A DNA stretch of 64,000 nt from Prevotella sp. (GTDB lineage: Bacteria > Bacillota_I > Bacilli_A > ML615J-28 > CAG-313): positions 12,571-76,570 of the forward strand of contig JAMPDF010000003.1 of assembly GCA_023665755.1 (NCBI GenBank). Reading direction: 5' to 3'. The stretch's first letter is position 1. Every line of letters starts with the position of its first letter. The position numbers and the translations under genes are program-made. The notes beneath the pieces are model-generated. The model searched no databases. It was not told the origin of the DNA and saw nothing but the letters and a program-made list of their open reading frames with translations. This document shows, in pieces, positions 50,547 to 59,736 of the stretch.

Positions 50547-51335
50547 TTACTCCTTTACAATTAAGTGTTGTTCTAATAGTGTTCTTAATCCTTCTAATGA
50601 TAATTTACCTGTGATAGTACCACCAACTGTATTGGCTACTTGTCCAGTTTCTTCTGAAACCACAATCGTAAATGCGTCACTTTGTTCACTAATCCCTATT
50701 GCGGCACGATGTCTTGAACCATAGTGCTGAGGAATATCTTTCTTTTGACTTGGTTGGAAAAATGCACTTGCACATTTGATTCTATCTCCTCTAATGATTA
50801 CAGCTCCATCATGTAGTGCGGTATTAGGATGAAAGATAGACTCTAATAATTCAAATGTGATTTCCGCATCTAATTCGACTGCACCTTCAATTAAATTATT
50901 CAATGTATGTTCTTTTTCAATTGTAATAATAGCACCAATTCTTCTACTACTCAAATAATCCACTGACTTAATGAGTGTATCAATAATCATTGACTTTGTA
51001 TCTTCATTGGTTAAAAACTGTTTGGTTTCTTTCTTTTCTGTTTTTAAAGCCGCATGAGTTTTATACTCAGGTATGTAAAATACAAACGTATAAATAGTAG
51101 TTAAAATAAACATTGCTGCACTAATATAATATCCTAGTTTTAATCCCATTACTAAACAAATGACAAATAAAACTAAAATAGCTAAATAGATGACAATCAT
51201 TGCTTTTGATTGAACATGTCGACATAAAAAGTGAATCAATAATGACAATCCAAAAACAAGTATGACCATTTCAATGGCAAAACTAATGTAGCCATAACCA
51301 AGCGATTCTATATATTTTTGTATGGTTTCAATCAT
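50547..51335 (-). CDS. cdaA: Diadenylate cyclase CdaA (c-di-AMP synthase)
   Basis: Makes c-di-AMP from two ATP. Protein of 262 residues: three N-terminal transmembrane helices (about 10-75), then the DAC domain with catalytic DGA at 176-178 (NTALHDGAVII) and RHR at 208-210 (YGSRHRAAIG), plus SEETGQVANTVGG. I start at MIETIQKYI, since AAGGAG precedes it and the start is 1 nt after the stop of the ankyrin gene. The usual neighbours cdaR and glmM are absent here. Confidence 0.94.
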   Translation of the reverse strand: MIETIQKYIESLGYGYISFAIEMVILVFGLSLLIHFLCRHVQSKAMIVIYLAILVLFVICLVMGLKLGYYISAAMFILTTIYTFVFYIPEYKTHAALKTEKKETKQFLTNEDTKSMIIDTLIKSVDYLSSRRIGAIITIEKEHTLNNLIEGAVELDAEITFELLESIFHPNTALHDGAVIIRGDRIKCASAFFQPSQKKDIPQHYGSRHRAAIGISEQSDAFTIVVSEETGQVANTVGGTITGKLSLEGLRTLLEQHLIVKE

Positions 51336-51336
51336 A

Positions 51337-51867
51337 TTATCGTTCTTCTCCTTTTTTCTTATAAATTGCTTTTTCCAAAAATGAAATAATATTTTGATTT
51401 TTTTCATCTTTAGCGTAATCCATAACGGATAAATTTTTTTCATCTACTAAAAGCACATCTGCTCCTAGTGCTATCAATGTTTTAATCATTTTCTCATCCC
51501 CTAAAATAACGGCTCTATGTAATGGTGTTTGTTCAAACTCTCCAGGTATATCAATATCTGCACCAGAAAAGGCCAAATATTTCACTGCTTTTCGGTTATT
51601 TTTTTCTACAGCCAAATGCATAGGACTTACGAAATGGTCATCACACAAATTGGGATTGCTTCCTCTTGCTATTAAAAAGGGGAGCAATTTAGAATGATTT
51701 TTTTCAATGATATAATGAAGTAATGTTTTGCCTTGATCATATTTCATATTTAAATCTAATTCTTTTTGTAGCATTTTTTTGACTTGTTTTTTATAATATC
51801 GCGTTGTTTTTTGTGTGTTCTTGATTTCTTGTATAAAAACAATCGCTTCTGTCTTACTTATGCTCAT
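51337..51867 (-). CDS. Ankyrin-repeat protein
   Basis: Protein of 176 residues. After a helical start (about 1-40) come three to four ankyrin repeats: KTLLHYIIEKNHSKLLPFLI, SPMHLAVEKNNRKAVKYLAF, TPLHRAVILGDEKMIKTLIA and a partial one ending DYAKDEKNQNIISFL. No signal peptide or membrane segment. Its ATG overlaps the stop of the helicase-like gene (ATGA) and cdaA follows 1 nt after its stop, so it is made together with both; a protein-binding adaptor role is inferred. Confidence 0.82.
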   Translation of the reverse strand: MSISKTEAIVFIQEIKNTQKTTRYYKKQVKKMLQKELDLNMKYDQGKTLLHYIIEKNHSKLLPFLIARGSNPNLCDDHFVSPMHLAVEKNNRKAVKYLAFSGADIDIPGEFEQTPLHRAVILGDEKMIKTLIALGADVLLVDEKNLSVMDYAKDEKNQNIISFLEKAIYKKKGEER

Positions 51868-54800
51868 CCTTTTTTCTCCAATGCCAATTGTTGCATAATG
51901 TGGCCAACCACCTCATCATAGTGTATATATAAATCATGAATATAGACAACCTCTACTTGCCAACCTCTTTTTTCATACTCCTGATGATAATAGATATAAT
52001 CATCTACAAATGTAGTAGTATAATCCTCGCTTTTGCCTATAATCATAATCGCAAAAGGTTTCTTCCGTTTGATAATAATATCAAATGAACCAAATCCACT
52101 CTCTGCTTTTATTTTTTTATCTCTTAAACTTTGAATCAATAGTTGGGTAATTCCTTCTGGCTTTTTTTCTTGCATAGCATTTTTTCCAATCGTTTGTTGA
52201 ATCGATTTTAAAGTGATTTCATTTTCACTTTCTAGCCGATGTTTTACATAAAATACTTGCACACTATTGTATACCGCAATAAAATTTTTAAACACTAACT
52301 CTTTTTCAGAAGCTTCTAAATCTCTAAAGTCATCATAATAGATATATACATCATTGACATAGCGATTACCTTCTGTTAAAGCATTCAAAATACGAATATG
52401 ATAACATAAAATATTACCAATTTCCTCCGGGTCATAAGCATTGATTAATCCTTTTACAATGCTTGTATACGCTTTTCTTCGAGTGGATTCATTCGCAACT
52501 AATACATTGATAATGTGGGATGGATTCATAAAAAACCGCTTTAAAATATGCTCAATAAATGCTTCAAAATGATCGACTTGAATGATATCACACTGATTAT
52601 CGTATGCATAAATATATTGATTATTATAGCTCCAAACATTATTGAATTTAGAATTCATTTGAATATAACGTCTTTTATAATCAACTGTACAAGCTTTTCC
52701 TAATCGCTGCATCAAAGCATTCGAAACGGAAGTTTGGAACAATTTATCACCAAAAATAATGACTTGCCTACACTCTTGAATTCGATAATATTTATTGGAA
52801 GTAGATAAATGGGCATCATCTACAATGACCAAATCAAATACTGATATATCCAAATGGCTATTGAGAATGTCCAAATCAGCTAAGAAGACGGGTATATTTT
52901 TGGATAAAGCATTAACGATGTGGTTGTAATCATTAAAGGCATACCCATGATTCAAGTTTACTTTTTTCCGAATATCTTCTACTTTTTTCTTTAATTCAAT
53001 GCCATTTTTTTGGCAATAAGCGTATTCAAAATCCTGATAATCATTTAAATATTGCAATAAGGATTGAGATGATAAAAGTTCTGGATATTGTGATTCAATT
53101 GTGTGATAATAATCAAGAAATACACTATACATAAATCGTTTAGATATACCTAGTCCATATTTACAACTTCGGATACCCTCATATAAATCATTCAATTGGT
53201 AATTTGCAAATCGTTCTGTCAATACATTAATGGTTAAAATAGCATCGATTTGATCTACTTTATTGAGGTATGTTTTAAATATTTTGATATTGGCATCAAA
53301 ACTATTCGATTGAAAATCATTTTGACTTCCTTTAAAACAAACAGAAAAAGCCCTAAAAGCACTAATCCACTGAGCATACATTGCATCAATATCCTTGATA
53401 TCTTCTAAGAGATGATTGAAACGTTGGTCTTCAAAAAGCGCAATGATATCACAATTGGGAGATATCTTTTTCAAAAAATCATCATAATGCTCAATGGTTT
53501 GACCAATGTCACTGATGATGGTATCTAAACCTCGATAATATTTACCCAAATTTTGCTTGTATCTAGGTGCATTGGTTTCTAAGTCTTTCTGCAATTGCTG
53601 TTGCATTCTATCGTTTTCAATTAAAGTAACGATATCATCATACATTACAGTATCCTTTTGAATGAAAATACCTTTGATTTCTTGCTTCAATTCAATCACT
53701 TCTTTTAAATAGAATTGCCACAATTTAATTTTTTCAACTTTATCTAATATGCTTCCATCTACGATGTGAATATTGTAATTGCGAAGACTAGTACAAATAC
53801 TAGAAGTTTGATAACCTTCTGATTTAATTTGTGTCAACAATTGATGAACCGCTTGAATATAGTGATCTTGATATTTATTTTTTTGATATTCATGCAATAA
53901 TTTTTTCCAAGCGTAAACAAATTGATGATCTAGAGTCGTGGTAAATTGATTGAATTTTACAAATTGTTCCACTAGTTCAATATCAAATTCTTTTTTCCCA
54001 AATACATCTTGAATTGCATCTTGTAAAACTTCCATAGTATGATAATATTTTTTTACATGTTCGATAATAACTTTTACATCTTGCTTTTCTTTTTTTGCAA
54101 TCTTACGGTTGATATAATGCATAACAAAGCGATCTTGATTTTTTTTGTGCAATTCAACATCCAAAAAACTCTTTGTTAATTGATCAAAGTGCGTAATAAA
54201 TCGAGGGAGAAAAATCACCTCTTCTAGATATAATAAATAAGCATCTGTAATTGGCTTTGCATATTTACTAAAAATCATAGGTTGCTCTAAATAACAATCT
54301 ACTACAAGAGAATTTAATAAATGTTGATTCAAAAATTGATCTAATTGTGTAAAAAAAAGATAACATGCATCTGTGATTTCCTTTAAACCAAAGATGTTTT
54401 TCAATTGATTCACTAGTTCAGTTGTTTGATTCACATTTTGTTCCATATCTTTGGTCAACAGCACCAATTTTTCATCAAACTGAATTAATCGATTAATAAA
54501 AATCGCATCTGTTGTTTCCCAATTTTCTTCTACGTTTAAATGGTCAGCGAGAATCACCTTTAAAATTTTTTCCATTCGTCCGGGAATATAATTATCAATG
54601 GTAGTCGCCTCATAATATTTGGATAAATTATATTTGATATCCACCAAACACTGAATTTCACGAAGTGCTTTAAGCGTTTCCCGCCTAGTTTTTTCGTCTA
54701 TCCATTCTGGAAGCGGTCGAACAGAAGCAAAGTGATATACATGAGAAATGATTTTATATAACTCATGAATTGTACTAGCAGGTTTAATCCCATATTTTGC

Positions 54801-56225
54801 CATCGTTTTCTTTTCTTTTTGATACAACTCAATATTGATTTCTTGTAATTCTTCTAAACGTTTGATAATGCTTTCTTTGGTAATGTTATTTCGATAAATT
54901 TGTAAACGATGCCATACATTTGTTGCATAAGTATCTATCATTTTTAAAGCGTCTTCTATTTCAAGCAAATCATGATAAATTCGTTGTACTTCATGTTTTT
55001 CTAGTGTAATTTCTAACTGAATCGGCTCTATGGAAGGATTTTCTTTTCTTAAGATAGCTAGTTCTTCAAAAATATGTGGAATAGTATAACCATGTATTTT
55101 AGTCTGAAAATGATTCAAATGATTAAACAATTGCGCAAGTACATCCAAAGAAAGATCCGACTTTCCTTTGTTTTCAATATCCACTTCTGGTCTTTCAATT
55201 CTCCGCAAGTTTCTCGTTAAATTATAGGATAGGCCATCAAACCCCAAATAAGAAATACTTTTTTCTAAGTCAAATAAATTATCTAAGTCTTGATTAATAT
55301 ATAAAATCTTTTTCCCTTTGAGCACTTGATCAGCAAGAATATTTAAAATTGTATGGGTTTTGCCACTTCCAATTCTACCATCAATCGCAAATTTTTCCCC
55401 TTTATTCATCTTCAATAAAACATATTTTTGATCTAAATTGGTAGGTAATATGCTTTTGATGTTAGTAAAATAGTGATTGACAATCTTTTCTTCTGTTGTC
55501 TCAAAGATAGACCTTTCTGTTGTCATAAAATCTTGACCAATTAAAATATCTCCGTATTCTACGTTTCCAATCGTCAAATAGTTCGTAGGATCAACTGTTG
55601 TGTGAAGTACTTCTCCTAAATCCAAACAAAGTTTATCAATATCTTGTACAGAAGAAATTTTTCTCGATACATATTCATCGTAGAACCGTTTTTGACAATC
55701 CGTCTCATTTCCTCCAATGATTTTATACTTTGATTTTCGTAAATAATCCATTGGATTCATTTTTTCTTTTTCTATCTCTCGAAAATACAATACAGACAAT
55801 TCTTTGATAATTTTCGTATTAATCATTGGTGTACTACTCGCCACAATCTCAAAATTTTGGTAATCAAAATCAAAAGGAATAAGCACAAGCGGTGCATATT
55901 TTTCGCAAGAAGACAAATCATAATATTTAATCACACCAGCAGTCAATAAAAATTTATAAGACGAGTTTTTTAGACGCAAATTGATCAAATAATTGAGTTG
56001 ATAGTAGTAATCATGCGGGTTATCTCCCGTAATCATACCACTACCTTCACTAAGGATTTCAAAGTTCATCAATTCTTGTAGATTCACTTTCTCTCCCCTA
56101 ATGATTTTATTCATCATCTTCATATCTATGGCACCTAGTTCGATGTAATAATCATCTTCTAAAATATTAATCAAATGCATATTACTTGAACGAATATAGT
56201 ATGTATTGTCATTTTTGATTTTCAT
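51864..56225 (-). CDS. Giant SF1 helicase-like protein with degenerate nuclease tail
   Basis: Protein of 1453 residues. Walker A GRIGSGKTH starts at residue 283. A very long helical and coiled insert (about 320-1090) follows. Motif II reads LVIVDDAHLS (D1136, D1137) and motif III VIIFGDKLFQTS, an SF1 helicase pattern; motifs V and VI are weak. The end (about 1390-1440) resembles the small endonuclease domain of DUF4011-type helicases (ESGFGSFDIIIKRKKPFAIM, then YEKRGWQVEVV), but the acidic pair expected after the second strand is replaced by IGKS. The layout resembles Hhe-type defence helicases; degeneracy argues against a simple nuclease. First gene of the operon with ankyrin and cdaA. Confidence 0.65.
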   Translation of the reverse strand: MKIKNDNTYYIRSSNMHLINILEDDYYIELGAIDMKMMNKIIRGEKVNLQELMNFEILSEGSGMITGDNPHDYYYQLNYLINLRLKNSSYKFLLTAGVIKYYDLSSCEKYAPLVLIPFDFDYQNFEIVASSTPMINTKIIKELSVLYFREIEKEKMNPMDYLRKSKYKIIGGNETDCQKRFYDEYVSRKISSVQDIDKLCLDLGEVLHTTVDPTNYLTIGNVEYGDILIGQDFMTTERSIFETTEEKIVNHYFTNIKSILPTNLDQKYVLLKMNKGEKFAIDGRIGSGKTHTILNILADQVLKGKKILYINQDLDNLFDLEKSISYLGFDGLSYNLTRNLRRIERPEVDIENKGKSDLSLDVLAQLFNHLNHFQTKIHGYTIPHIFEELAILRKENPSIEPIQLEITLEKHEVQRIYHDLLEIEDALKMIDTYATNVWHRLQIYRNNITKESIIKRLEELQEINIELYQKEKKTMAKYGIKPASTIHELYKIISHVYHFASVRPLPEWIDEKTRRETLKALREIQCLVDIKYNLSKYYEATTIDNYIPGRMEKILKVILADHLNVEENWETTDAIFINRLIQFDEKLVLLTKDMEQNVNQTTELVNQLKNIFGLKEITDACYLFFTQLDQFLNQHLLNSLVVDCYLEQPMIFSKYAKPITDAYLLYLEEVIFLPRFITHFDQLTKSFLDVELHKKNQDRFVMHYINRKIAKKEKQDVKVIIEHVKKYYHTMEVLQDAIQDVFGKKEFDIELVEQFVKFNQFTTTLDHQFVYAWKKLLHEYQKNKYQDHYIQAVHQLLTQIKSEGYQTSSICTSLRNYNIHIVDGSILDKVEKIKLWQFYLKEVIELKQEIKGIFIQKDTVMYDDIVTLIENDRMQQQLQKDLETNAPRYKQNLGKYYRGLDTIISDIGQTIEHYDDFLKKISPNCDIIALFEDQRFNHLLEDIKDIDAMYAQWISAFRAFSVCFKGSQNDFQSNSFDANIKIFKTYLNKVDQIDAILTINVLTERFANYQLNDLYEGIRSCKYGLGISKRFMYSVFLDYYHTIESQYPELLSSQSLLQYLNDYQDFEYAYCQKNGIELKKKVEDIRKKVNLNHGYAFNDYNHIVNALSKNIPVFLADLDILNSHLDISVFDLVIVDDAHLSTSNKYYRIQECRQVIIFGDKLFQTSVSNALMQRLGKACTVDYKRRYIQMNSKFNNVWSYNNQYIYAYDNQCDIIQVDHFEAFIEHILKRFFMNPSHIINVLVANESTRRKAYTSIVKGLINAYDPEEIGNILCYHIRILNALTEGNRYVNDVYIYYDDFRDLEASEKELVFKNFIAVYNSVQVFYVKHRLESENEITLKSIQQTIGKNAMQEKKPEGITQLLIQSLRDKKIKAESGFGSFDIIIKRKKPFAIMIIGKSEDYTTTFVDDYIYYHQEYEKRGWQVEVVYIHDLYIHYDEVVGHIMQQLALEKKG

Positions 56226-56273
56226 ATTTTCAACCTCACTGGCAATTGCGCATAATCAGCCACTTTATTATCT

Positions 56274-56301
56274 ATTATATCACTTTTATTTATTTTATCA
56301 A
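56274..56301 (-). promoter_or_regulatory. Promoter of the helicase-ankyrin-cdaA-PAS-ispDF operon
   Basis: TTGATA (56301-56296), 16-bp spacer, TATAAT (56279-56274) on the minus strand, about 48 bp before the helicase-like ATG. Confidence 0.78.
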
Positions 56302-56312
56302 AGGAAAATGGA

Positions 56313-56341
56313 AAAAAAGTAACTATTCGTCTAGTTACTTA
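56313..56341 (-). terminator. Terminator after the ClpC-like gene
   Basis: AAGTAACT and AGTTACTT (56333-56340) form an 8-bp stem; seven T follow on the minus strand. It separates the ClpC-like gene from the helicase operon. Confidence 0.8.
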
Positions 56342-58282
56342 TCTTGTTTTATTTCTTGTTTCTAATTGGTCTGTTTGTGGATTATAGCAATACTTGCCCT
56401 TTTTTAGCAATAAACTTTCACAAAAAACCTCTTCTTTTTTGTGTTCTGGAATATCTTGAAAATTGACAATTTGAACAGATTGTTTTTGAAATAGTTGTTG
56501 AGATAAAGTTTGATGAGATACAGTAGATAAAGTTTTTAGATGGGTAAAATGAAATTGGGATTGATGTTGTGATGAATGAATAAATCCCGTTGGATGACAA
56601 TTGTTTTGTTTTCCACCTATAGCAAAAATAGCATTAGATAAATAAATGGTTCTTCCTTTATTGTCCAAAAAAGTTTCTTTTTGAAATAATTGATACAAAA
56701 ATTGTTGAATAGACATATGCGCTTGATCAAAATGCCTAAAATAAACAAATGCCATCGGATAACGAATCAAATGTTCTGATAAAATCCCCCCTTGCTCATA
56801 TCCTATATACCCTTTCACTGAACCGATTAAGTTATTGAGCATAATGGGATCTTGATACATTTCTAGGTCTATTTCTAGATACATTTCCTTCTTAAAGTGA
56901 AATAATTGCATCAAATCTACTATTAAATCCTGAGGCACAAAATCACGATCTACTTCTACTACAGCGATATTGTTTTTTTGAAATTTCCATTTGCCTTTTT
57001 CAATAAATGCTACATAATTTTTTTTCAATTCGGGATAATTTAATTTTGCCTTTTTCAATTCAGTTAACGTCAAATGATGAATAGAAGTCATATCCTCAAT
57101 GGTATCATCAATCAATGATTGAATATTTTTATCACTCGATTTCTTCCTAGCTCCAACCTCATCCATAACATCAATTGCTTTATCTGGAAAATTGCGATTA
57201 ACCAAATAATTTTTACTTTTTTGAATAATCGTCTGAATATCTTTATTTGTATATTTAACATGATGATAGTTTTCATAACTTGCCTTAATTTCTTTTAAAA
57301 TATGATACGTTTCTTCTTCTGTTGGTTCATCTATAAAGACATTTTGAAACCGTCTGGAAAGTGCTTTGTCTTTATCAATATAATGATAATACTCATCTAG
57401 TGTTGTAGCTCCTATCAATTTCATATCTGAACGAGATAAATAGGGTTTTAAAATATTAGCTATATCAAGCGATCCATCATTAGAACCAGCTCCTACAATA
57501 TTGTGAATCTCATCAATAAATAAAATTGCCTTTTTCTTTTTAATATACTCCATTGCTTTGGTTAACTTTTCTTCCAATTCGCCACGATATTTGGTTCCAG
57601 AAACAATACCTCCTAAATCCAATTGATAAATATCCGTTTGCAAAATTTCTGATAAGCCTTCTACAATGGCTGTTTTTCCTACCCCTGCATTGCCTATCAG
57701 TAGTGGATTATTTTTTTGTTTTTTGGATAAAATAAATTGTATCTTTTCTACATAATTGCTTCTTGACACAAAGGGATGAATTTTGGTAGTGGAAGAAAGG
57801 TGAATCAAAAATGGATAAGGTGTAGCCTCTTTTGTGAATCCTTTTTGTTCAAAAAATCCAAAAATCTCTTCTATGCTTTCCGCAAGTTCATCTAAAACTA
57901 AACCTAACTTTTCTAATACGATACAGGCAACTGAATCATACTCTTTGAGCATTACATAGAAAATATGTTCATCATATACATAATCACTATTTAAATCCGT
58001 TGCCAAATTTTCTGAAAATAAAATGATTTCTTGAAATTTTTTTGTATATGTAATATCTTGATGGTCCGTTTTCCTTAAAATAACTAATTTCTCAACTGCG
58101 TGTAATAAATCCTCATATTGAATGTTTTTTTCCTCTAATAAAAAGTGACAAATACTGTCTTTTGTTTGATACATGGCGAGTAGAAGGTGTTCACTGCCAA
58201 CCCATTTTTTGCCTAAAAGTTTCGCTATCTTTAATGCCTCATCAATCATTTGAATTGCATTTGTACTAAAAGCCTCAAACAT
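56339..58282 (-). CDS. ClpC-like AAA+ protein with a dead second ATPase domain
   Basis: Protein of 647 residues. Residues 1-145 form a Clp_N double repeat (WVGSEHLLLAMYQ, VYDEHIFYVML). The first ATPase domain is intact: Walker A GNAGVGKT at 197-204, Walker [11 protein letters not shown], arginine in LSRRFQNV. The second domain keeps the pore loop GYIGYEQGG (491-499) and a recognisable frame (FLDNKGRTIYLSNAIFAIGG) but lacks Walker A, and Walker B is VYFRHFDQAH instead of hLLDEhEKAH. No ClpP-docking loop is visible. It is about 160 residues shorter than ClpC. An inactive or regulatory Clp derivative is inferred. Start chosen at MFEAFST after AAGGAGG. Confidence 0.8.
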   Translation of the reverse strand: MFEAFSTNAIQMIDEALKIAKLLGKKWVGSEHLLLAMYQTKDSICHFLLEEKNIQYEDLLHAVEKLVILRKTDHQDITYTKKFQEIILFSENLATDLNSDYVYDEHIFYVMLKEYDSVACIVLEKLGLVLDELAESIEEIFGFFEQKGFTKEATPYPFLIHLSSTTKIHPFVSRSNYVEKIQFILSKKQKNNPLLIGNAGVGKTAIVEGLSEILQTDIYQLDLGGIVSGTKYRGELEEKLTKAMEYIKKKKAILFIDEIHNIVGAGSNDGSLDIANILKPYLSRSDMKLIGATTLDEYYHYIDKDKALSRRFQNVFIDEPTEEETYHILKEIKASYENYHHVKYTNKDIQTIIQKSKNYLVNRNFPDKAIDVMDEVGARKKSSDKNIQSLIDDTIEDMTSIHHLTLTELKKAKLNYPELKKNYVAFIEKGKWKFQKNNIAVVEVDRDFVPQDLIVDLMQLFHFKKEMYLEIDLEMYQDPIMLNNLIGSVKGYIGYEQGGILSEHLIRYPMAFVYFRHFDQAHMSIQQFLYQLFQKETFLDNKGRTIYLSNAIFAIGGKQNNCHPTGFIHSSQHQSQFHFTHLKTLSTVSHQTLSQQLFQKQSVQIVNFQDIPEHKKEEVFCESLLLKKGKYCYNPQTDQLETRNKTR

Positions 58283-58301
58283 GAATTCCTCCTTAACTTT
58301 T

Positions 58302-58325
58302 GCTTGCATTTTATTATATGCAAGC
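58302..58325. promoter_or_regulatory. Palindromic operator over the ClpC-like promoter
   Basis: GCTTGCAT, eight AT bases, ATGCAAGC: a perfect 8+8 inverted repeat. On the minus strand its centre holds TATAAT, so a bound protein would cover the -10 box. It is not the CtsR heptamer repeat and not CIRCE. Confidence 0.6.
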
Positions 58326-58362
58326 CAATATCAAGATAGACTTTTTTTAGTTTGCTACCTAA

Positions 58363-58391
58363 TTTACTTTTAAACAAGATTATGATACAAT
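58363..58391 (+). promoter_or_regulatory. Promoter of hflX
   Basis: TTTACT (58363-58368), 17-bp spacer, TACAAT (58386-58391). Confidence 0.75.
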
Positions 58392-58415
58392 GATAATTAG
58401 AAAAGAGGTGATGAT

Positions 58416-59702
58416 ATGAATGAACCCATTGAAACAACAAGAGCCATATTGGTCGGTATTCCTCTTGGAACTGATGAAGACTTTGACTATCAAATGCATG
58501 AACTTGCGGGACTATGTGAGGCACGAAATATTGAAATAGTAGATACGATTACTCAAAATCTAGATCACCCTATCAGTAAAACCTATATAGGTAGCGGAAA
58601 ATTATTAGAAATTAAACAACAAATTGATATATTACATGCCAATTTAGTTGTCTTCCTCGATGAATTATCTCCGATTCAGCTCAAAAACATTGAGTCTATT
58701 TTAGATTGTGAAGTCATTGATCGTACAATGCTCATTTTAGAAATTTTTGAACTACGTGCTAGGACAAAAGAGGCTATATTACAAGTAGAAATTGCCAATT
58801 TAAAATATATGCTTCCTAGACTAATTGGTTCTTATACCCACCTATCTAGAACTGGTGGTGGTGGCGCAGGTGGATCTGGTGCAAGGCGTGGTAGTGGAGA
58901 AACTAAACTAGAAGAAGACAAAAGACACATTGAAAGAAGGATCCAAAAAGCGACTGAGGAATTAAAAAGTATTGTTCAAAGTAGACAAACTGCAAGAAAA
59001 CTAAGAAAGTCAAATGATACTAAAACGGTTGCTTTTGTAGGCTATACGAATGCGGGAAAATCAACTACCATCAATAGTTTATTAGACCTATTTCAACGTG
59101 ATGAAGAAAAAAAAGTTTTTGCCAAAAATATGTTGTTTGCTACCCTTGAAACTGCAACAAGACTCATTAAACTGCCCACCAATCAAGAGTTTTTAATTAC
59201 CGATACGGTTGGTTTTGTCAGTCACCTTCCTCATCATTTGATTGAATCGTTTAAATCCACTTTAGAAGAAATTAAAGAAGCCCATTTGATTGTCCATGTA
59301 GTAGATGCCGCAAGTCCTTATGCTTCTATGCAAATCGAAACAACAAACCGGGTTTTGGCTGAAATTGGTGTAAAAGATATTCCTCTTGTATATGCTTTTT
59401 GCAAAGCAGATTTAGTCAAGAACCCCTTATTTTTACCTCAAGTGGATACCGATTTTATTTTGATTTCAAACACAAAACATACTGGTTTTGATCAACTCAT
59501 CTGCTATATTCGAAATACTTTATTTTCGGATCAAGTTACTTGCAAACTACTTATTCCTTATGCCAAAGGAGAAATCTTTTCTACTCTAAAAGAAAAGGCC
59601 CATGTGCATGATTCTTCTTATGAAAATGAAGGTATTCTTTTGACCTGTACGATGAGTAAACATTTATACCAACTTTATATGCAATATGAATTGTCTTCGT
59701 AA
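58416..59702 (+). CDS. hflX: Ribosome-splitting GTPase HflX
   Basis: GTPase that splits stalled or hibernating 70S ribosomes. Protein of 428 residues: N-terminal HflX domain (about 1-120), glycine-rich linker (TGGGGAGGSGARRGSGETKL) and coiled helices, then the G domain with GYTNAGKST at 209-217 (G1), DTVGFV (G3) and FCKADL in place of the usual NKxD (G4), and a C-terminal ferredoxin-like domain. The G4 variant may alter nucleotide specificity. AGAGGTGATGAT precedes the ATG. Confidence 0.93.
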   Translation: MNEPIETTRAILVGIPLGTDEDFDYQMHELAGLCEARNIEIVDTITQNLDHPISKTYIGSGKLLEIKQQIDILHANLVVFLDELSPIQLKNIESILDCEVIDRTMLILEIFELRARTKEAILQVEIANLKYMLPRLIGSYTHLSRTGGGGAGGSGARRGSGETKLEEDKRHIERRIQKATEELKSIVQSRQTARKLRKSNDTKTVAFVGYTNAGKSTTINSLLDLFQRDEEKKVFAKNMLFATLETATRLIKLPTNQEFLITDTVGFVSHLPHHLIESFKSTLEEIKEAHLIVHVVDAASPYASMQIETTNRVLAEIGVKDIPLVYAFCKADLVKNPLFLPQVDTDFILISNTKHTGFDQLICYIRNTLFSDQVTCKLLIPYAKGEIFSTLKEKAHVHDSSYENEGILLTCTMSKHLYQLYMQYELSS

Positions 59703-59736
59703 AAAACAAGGAAAGTATATGCTTTCCTTGTTTTTT
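59701..59736. terminator. Bidirectional terminator of hflX and MBL gene
   Basis: AAAAAACAAGGAAAG (59701-59715) and its complement (59722-59736) form a 15-bp stem with a 6-nt loop. Confidence 0.88.
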
